Assembly: GCA_025997755.1 (NCBI GenBank)
Contig: BNVA01000104.1
Location: 1-7,176 of the forward strand
DNA length: 7,176 nucleotides
DNA from: Spirochaetia bacterium
GTDB lineage: Bacteria > Spirochaetota > Spirochaetia > Treponematales > Breznakiellaceae
Direction: 5' to 3'
Shown here piece after piece: positions 5,731-7,176 of this stretch; the stretch's first letter is position 1, and each line of letters begins with the position of its first letter. The notes under the pieces were generated by a model. The model searched no databases, was not told the DNA's origin, and saw only the letters and a program-made list of their open reading frames with translations. A program made the translations under genes and the position numbers.

Positions 5731-6314
5731 CATTTAGCCGTTTCAAGTTCCATTATTTTTAAAGCCGCCTCAAACAAATTAGCGGCATTAAAGTTAGGTT
5801 TTTCCGTTCCGCTCTTCTTTGATGAATGATAATTATCAATCTTGATCGTTATCATACCCATGCTGTTACCGCATTTTATGTCTGTATACTGATCTCCTAT
5901 AAAATAACAGTTACGAACAACAAGATCGTATTTTTCAATAGCCTGTTCAACAAACAAGGTTCCGGGCTTTCGGCACCGGCAATTTTGTTTGTATTCCGGT
6001 ACAATCCCATTAGGATGATGATAGCAATAATTGAATTGATCTATCAAGTGTCCGTTTTCTTCTGAAAAATCGAATAACATTTTTTCAATCGCTTTCATAT
6101 CCTGCAATGTCATTTTTGCTTTTGCAAGATCGGGCTGATTTGAAATAAGTATAGTGATAAATCCTAAACGTTTTAATAATTGCAATGATTTGAGCGTCCA
6201 TGTGTATATTCCAAAATCGGCAGGCGAATGAGGAGCTTCATATTCCTGCGTTGCGGTACAGTAAACCAGAGGGTTTATAACGCCGTCCCGATCCAAAAAA
6301 ACCGCTTTGTTCAT
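5730..6314 (-). CDS. gmhB: HAD-IIIA phosphatase, D-glycero-D-manno-heptose 1,7-bisphosphate phosphatase (GmhB)
   Basis: GmhB removes the C7 phosphate from heptose 1,7-bisphosphate to give heptose 1-phosphate. The 194-residue protein has the HAD nucleophile motif FLDRDGVIN with Asp8 and Asp10. Motif II is ISNQ (57-60), the conserved Lys is in CRKPG (Lys116), and the metal-binding acidic motif is GDQYTD (140-145). The zinc loop that marks the GmhB/HisB-like group is complete: Cys97 and His99 (YCYHHP) with Cys112 and Cys114 (NCRCRKP). Histidinol phosphatase is the main alternative, since it shares these motifs, but the adjacent heptose genes decide the call. Its ATG overlaps the hddC stop by four bases (ATGA), so translation is likely coupled; a weak AAGGA lies 13 bases upstream. 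Given the HddA/HddC context, it should act on the alpha anomer of the bisphosphate. Confidence 0.93.
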   Translation of the reverse strand: MNKAVFLDRDGVINPLVYCTATQEYEAPHSPADFGIYTWTLKSLQLLKRLGFITILISNQPDLAKAKMTLQDMKAIEKMLFDFSEENGHLIDQFNYCYHHPNGIVPEYKQNCRCRKPGTLFVEQAIEKYDLVVRNCYFIGDQYTDIKCGNSMGMITIKIDNYHSSKKSGTEKPNFNAANLFEAALKIMELETAK

Positions 6315-7003
6315 ACGATGAGCTTTTTCCTTAAATCTTCCAAACCGGCAGGAGAGCCTATTTCATAAAACCGTTCAAACACTTCATACCCTGCAAGTTG
6401 TTTTTCGCCTGATAATTGTTCATAAATTTCCGCAAGATCAAATGGTTTGTTAGCGGGGAAGCTATCAAAAACGGATCTGTGCAAAATGCCAAGACCGTAA
6501 TCAATATAATTCATGTCACGCGATTTTTGTTTTTTGTTGTATGTGACAATTTGATTATTTTTAAATATTACATTGCTTGTATCAAAATTGTCGTCATTTT
6601 TAAAAACCGTCATAAGCCCTTTTTTGTTAGACGATATAAAAGCATCTTCAACATTTTGATAATCAATATCCAAATATGAATCGCCATAAAGAATAAAAAA
6701 AGTTTCCGGCAGAATACGTCCGATTTTTTTTATTGCGCCGCCTGTGCCCAATAGTTTATCGCCGTCAAAACTATACTCAACCTTAATTCCATAACCGCCG
6801 CCATCTTTGATATAGTTTTGTATTTGTTCACCAAGATACCCAAGACAAAGAATGGTATGCCGGACATTGTTTTTTTGCAGAAGCATCATTTGATGATGAA
6901 TGAAGGGTTTTCCGTTCACATCGATCATGGCTTTTGGGATAGTTTCCGTTACAGGTCTCATACGTGTCGCAAGTCCGCCCGCAAGTATTATAACAGGCAG
7001 CAT
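6311..7003 (-). CDS. hddC: D-glycero-alpha-D-manno-heptose 1-phosphate guanylyltransferase (HddC-like nucleotidyltransferase)
   Basis: The 230-residue enzyme is predicted to join heptose 1-phosphate with GTP to make GDP-D-glycero-alpha-D-manno-heptose. The sugar-nucleotide transferase signature is at the N-terminus: LAGGLATRMRPVTETIPKAM (7-26) with Lys24. LGTGGA (85-90) and the metal-binding GDSYLDID (107-114) follow. The C-terminal FYEIGSPAGLEDL (212-224) is typical of the HddC branch. The sequence alone would also allow another hexose-1-phosphate nucleotidyltransferase or a different nucleotide, so the substrate rests on the neighbours hddA, gmhB and gmhA. The ATG shares one base with the hddA stop (TAATG) and overlaps gmhB at its end (ATGA). 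No good ribosome binding site precedes it, which suggests translational coupling to hddA. The length is normal and the gene is intact. Confidence 0.9.
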   Translation of the reverse strand: MLPVIILAGGLATRMRPVTETIPKAMIDVNGKPFIHHQMMLLQKNNVRHTILCLGYLGEQIQNYIKDGGGYGIKVEYSFDGDKLLGTGGAIKKIGRILPETFFILYGDSYLDIDYQNVEDAFISSNKKGLMTVFKNDDNFDTSNVIFKNNQIVTYNKKQKSRDMNYIDYGLGILHRSVFDSFPANKPFDLAEIYEQLSGEKQLAGYEVFERFYEIGSPAGLEDLRKKLIV

Positions 7004-7176
7004 TATTGAACCAGTACCTTTGTCCCTTCAAAATCGAATTTAAAACGGACTTCCTCAAGACCGGCTTTCATCAGCGTATGGCGCAGTTTCATTTTATCCT
7101 CGGCATAGAACATTAAAAAACCGCCGCCGCCCGCGCCAATCAGTTTACCGCCTACAGCGCCGTTTTTCAAAGCAAG
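7003..7176 (-). CDS. hddA: D-glycero-alpha-D-manno-heptose-7-phosphate kinase (HddA), C-terminal part
   Basis: Partial gene: the frame is open to the right edge and ends with TAA at 7003-7005, giving 57 residues. The fragment has the last GHMP-kinase motif, GGKLIGAGGGGFLMFY (9-24 of the fragment). This Gly-rich loop shapes the active site, and its spelling is characteristic of the HddA group. A short alpha/beta tail ending in KFDFEGTKVLVQ follows. HddA phosphorylates D-glycero-D-manno-heptose 7-phosphate at C1 to form the alpha-1,7-bisphosphate. The N-terminal half, including the ATP-binding motif, lies outside the window, so the call depends on the C-terminal motif and the gene order hddA-hddC-gmhB-gmhA. 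Another GHMP sugar kinase such as a fucose-type kinase is the alternative. The operon promoter must lie further upstream, beyond the right edge. Confidence 0.88.
   Translation of the reverse strand, partial: LALKNGAVGGKLIGAGGGGFLMFYAEDKMKLRHTLMKAGLEEVRFKFDFEGTKVLVQ

Noticed and set aside
6828..7058. 76-codon minus-strand frame spanning the hddA-hddC junction
   Set aside because: It overlaps both identified genes in another frame, including the hddA C-terminal kinase motif region, and its translation is Cys-rich and featureless.

Overview
The window looks like chromosomal DNA from a spirochaete, most likely the Treponema lineage. This is inferred from the overall flavour of the proteins (a divergent ClpP, MiaB, small membrane protein), the moderate-to-low G+C content and the compact gene packing. 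No rRNA or other decisive marker is present, so the assignment is tentative. No tRNA, rRNA, CRISPR array, insertion sequence or prophage gene was recognised.

The left part (1-3318) reads on the plus strand. It holds the 3' end of moaC (molybdenum cofactor synthesis), a 120-residue multi-span membrane protein of unknown function, and miaB (radical-SAM tRNA methylthiotransferase, GTG start). These three are closely spaced and may be co-transcribed. A 98-base intergenic region rich in short repeats follows, with a good ribosome binding site. It leads into a 416-residue protein that resembles galactose-mutarotase-fold, sugar-binding proteins but is not firmly identified.

The right part (3321-7176) is one tightly packed minus-strand operon that enters from beyond the right edge. 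In transcription order it is hddA (C-terminus only), hddC, gmhB, gmhA, a small transaldolase, a ClpP-type serine peptidase, and a DUF3842 protein. Gene junctions overlap by 1-4 bases or are separated by at most 22 bases. The two blocks converge tail to tail with only two bases between their stop codons and no visible terminator.

The first four operon genes form a complete route from sedoheptulose 7-phosphate to GDP-D-glycero-alpha-D-manno-heptose: GmhA isomerase, HddA kinase, GmhB phosphatase, HddC guanylyltransferase. The transaldolase acts on the same C7 sugar phosphate pool and has active-site residues typical of true transaldolases, not fructose-6-phosphate aldolases, so it may adjust the supply of the precursor. 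The end product would be an activated heptose for a surface glycan, glycolipid or glycoprotein. This is notable if the host is a treponeme, since those studied in detail lack classical lipopolysaccharide. The reason for a ClpP peptidase and a DUF3842 Rossmann-like protein at the end of this operon is unknown and is the most open question in the window.
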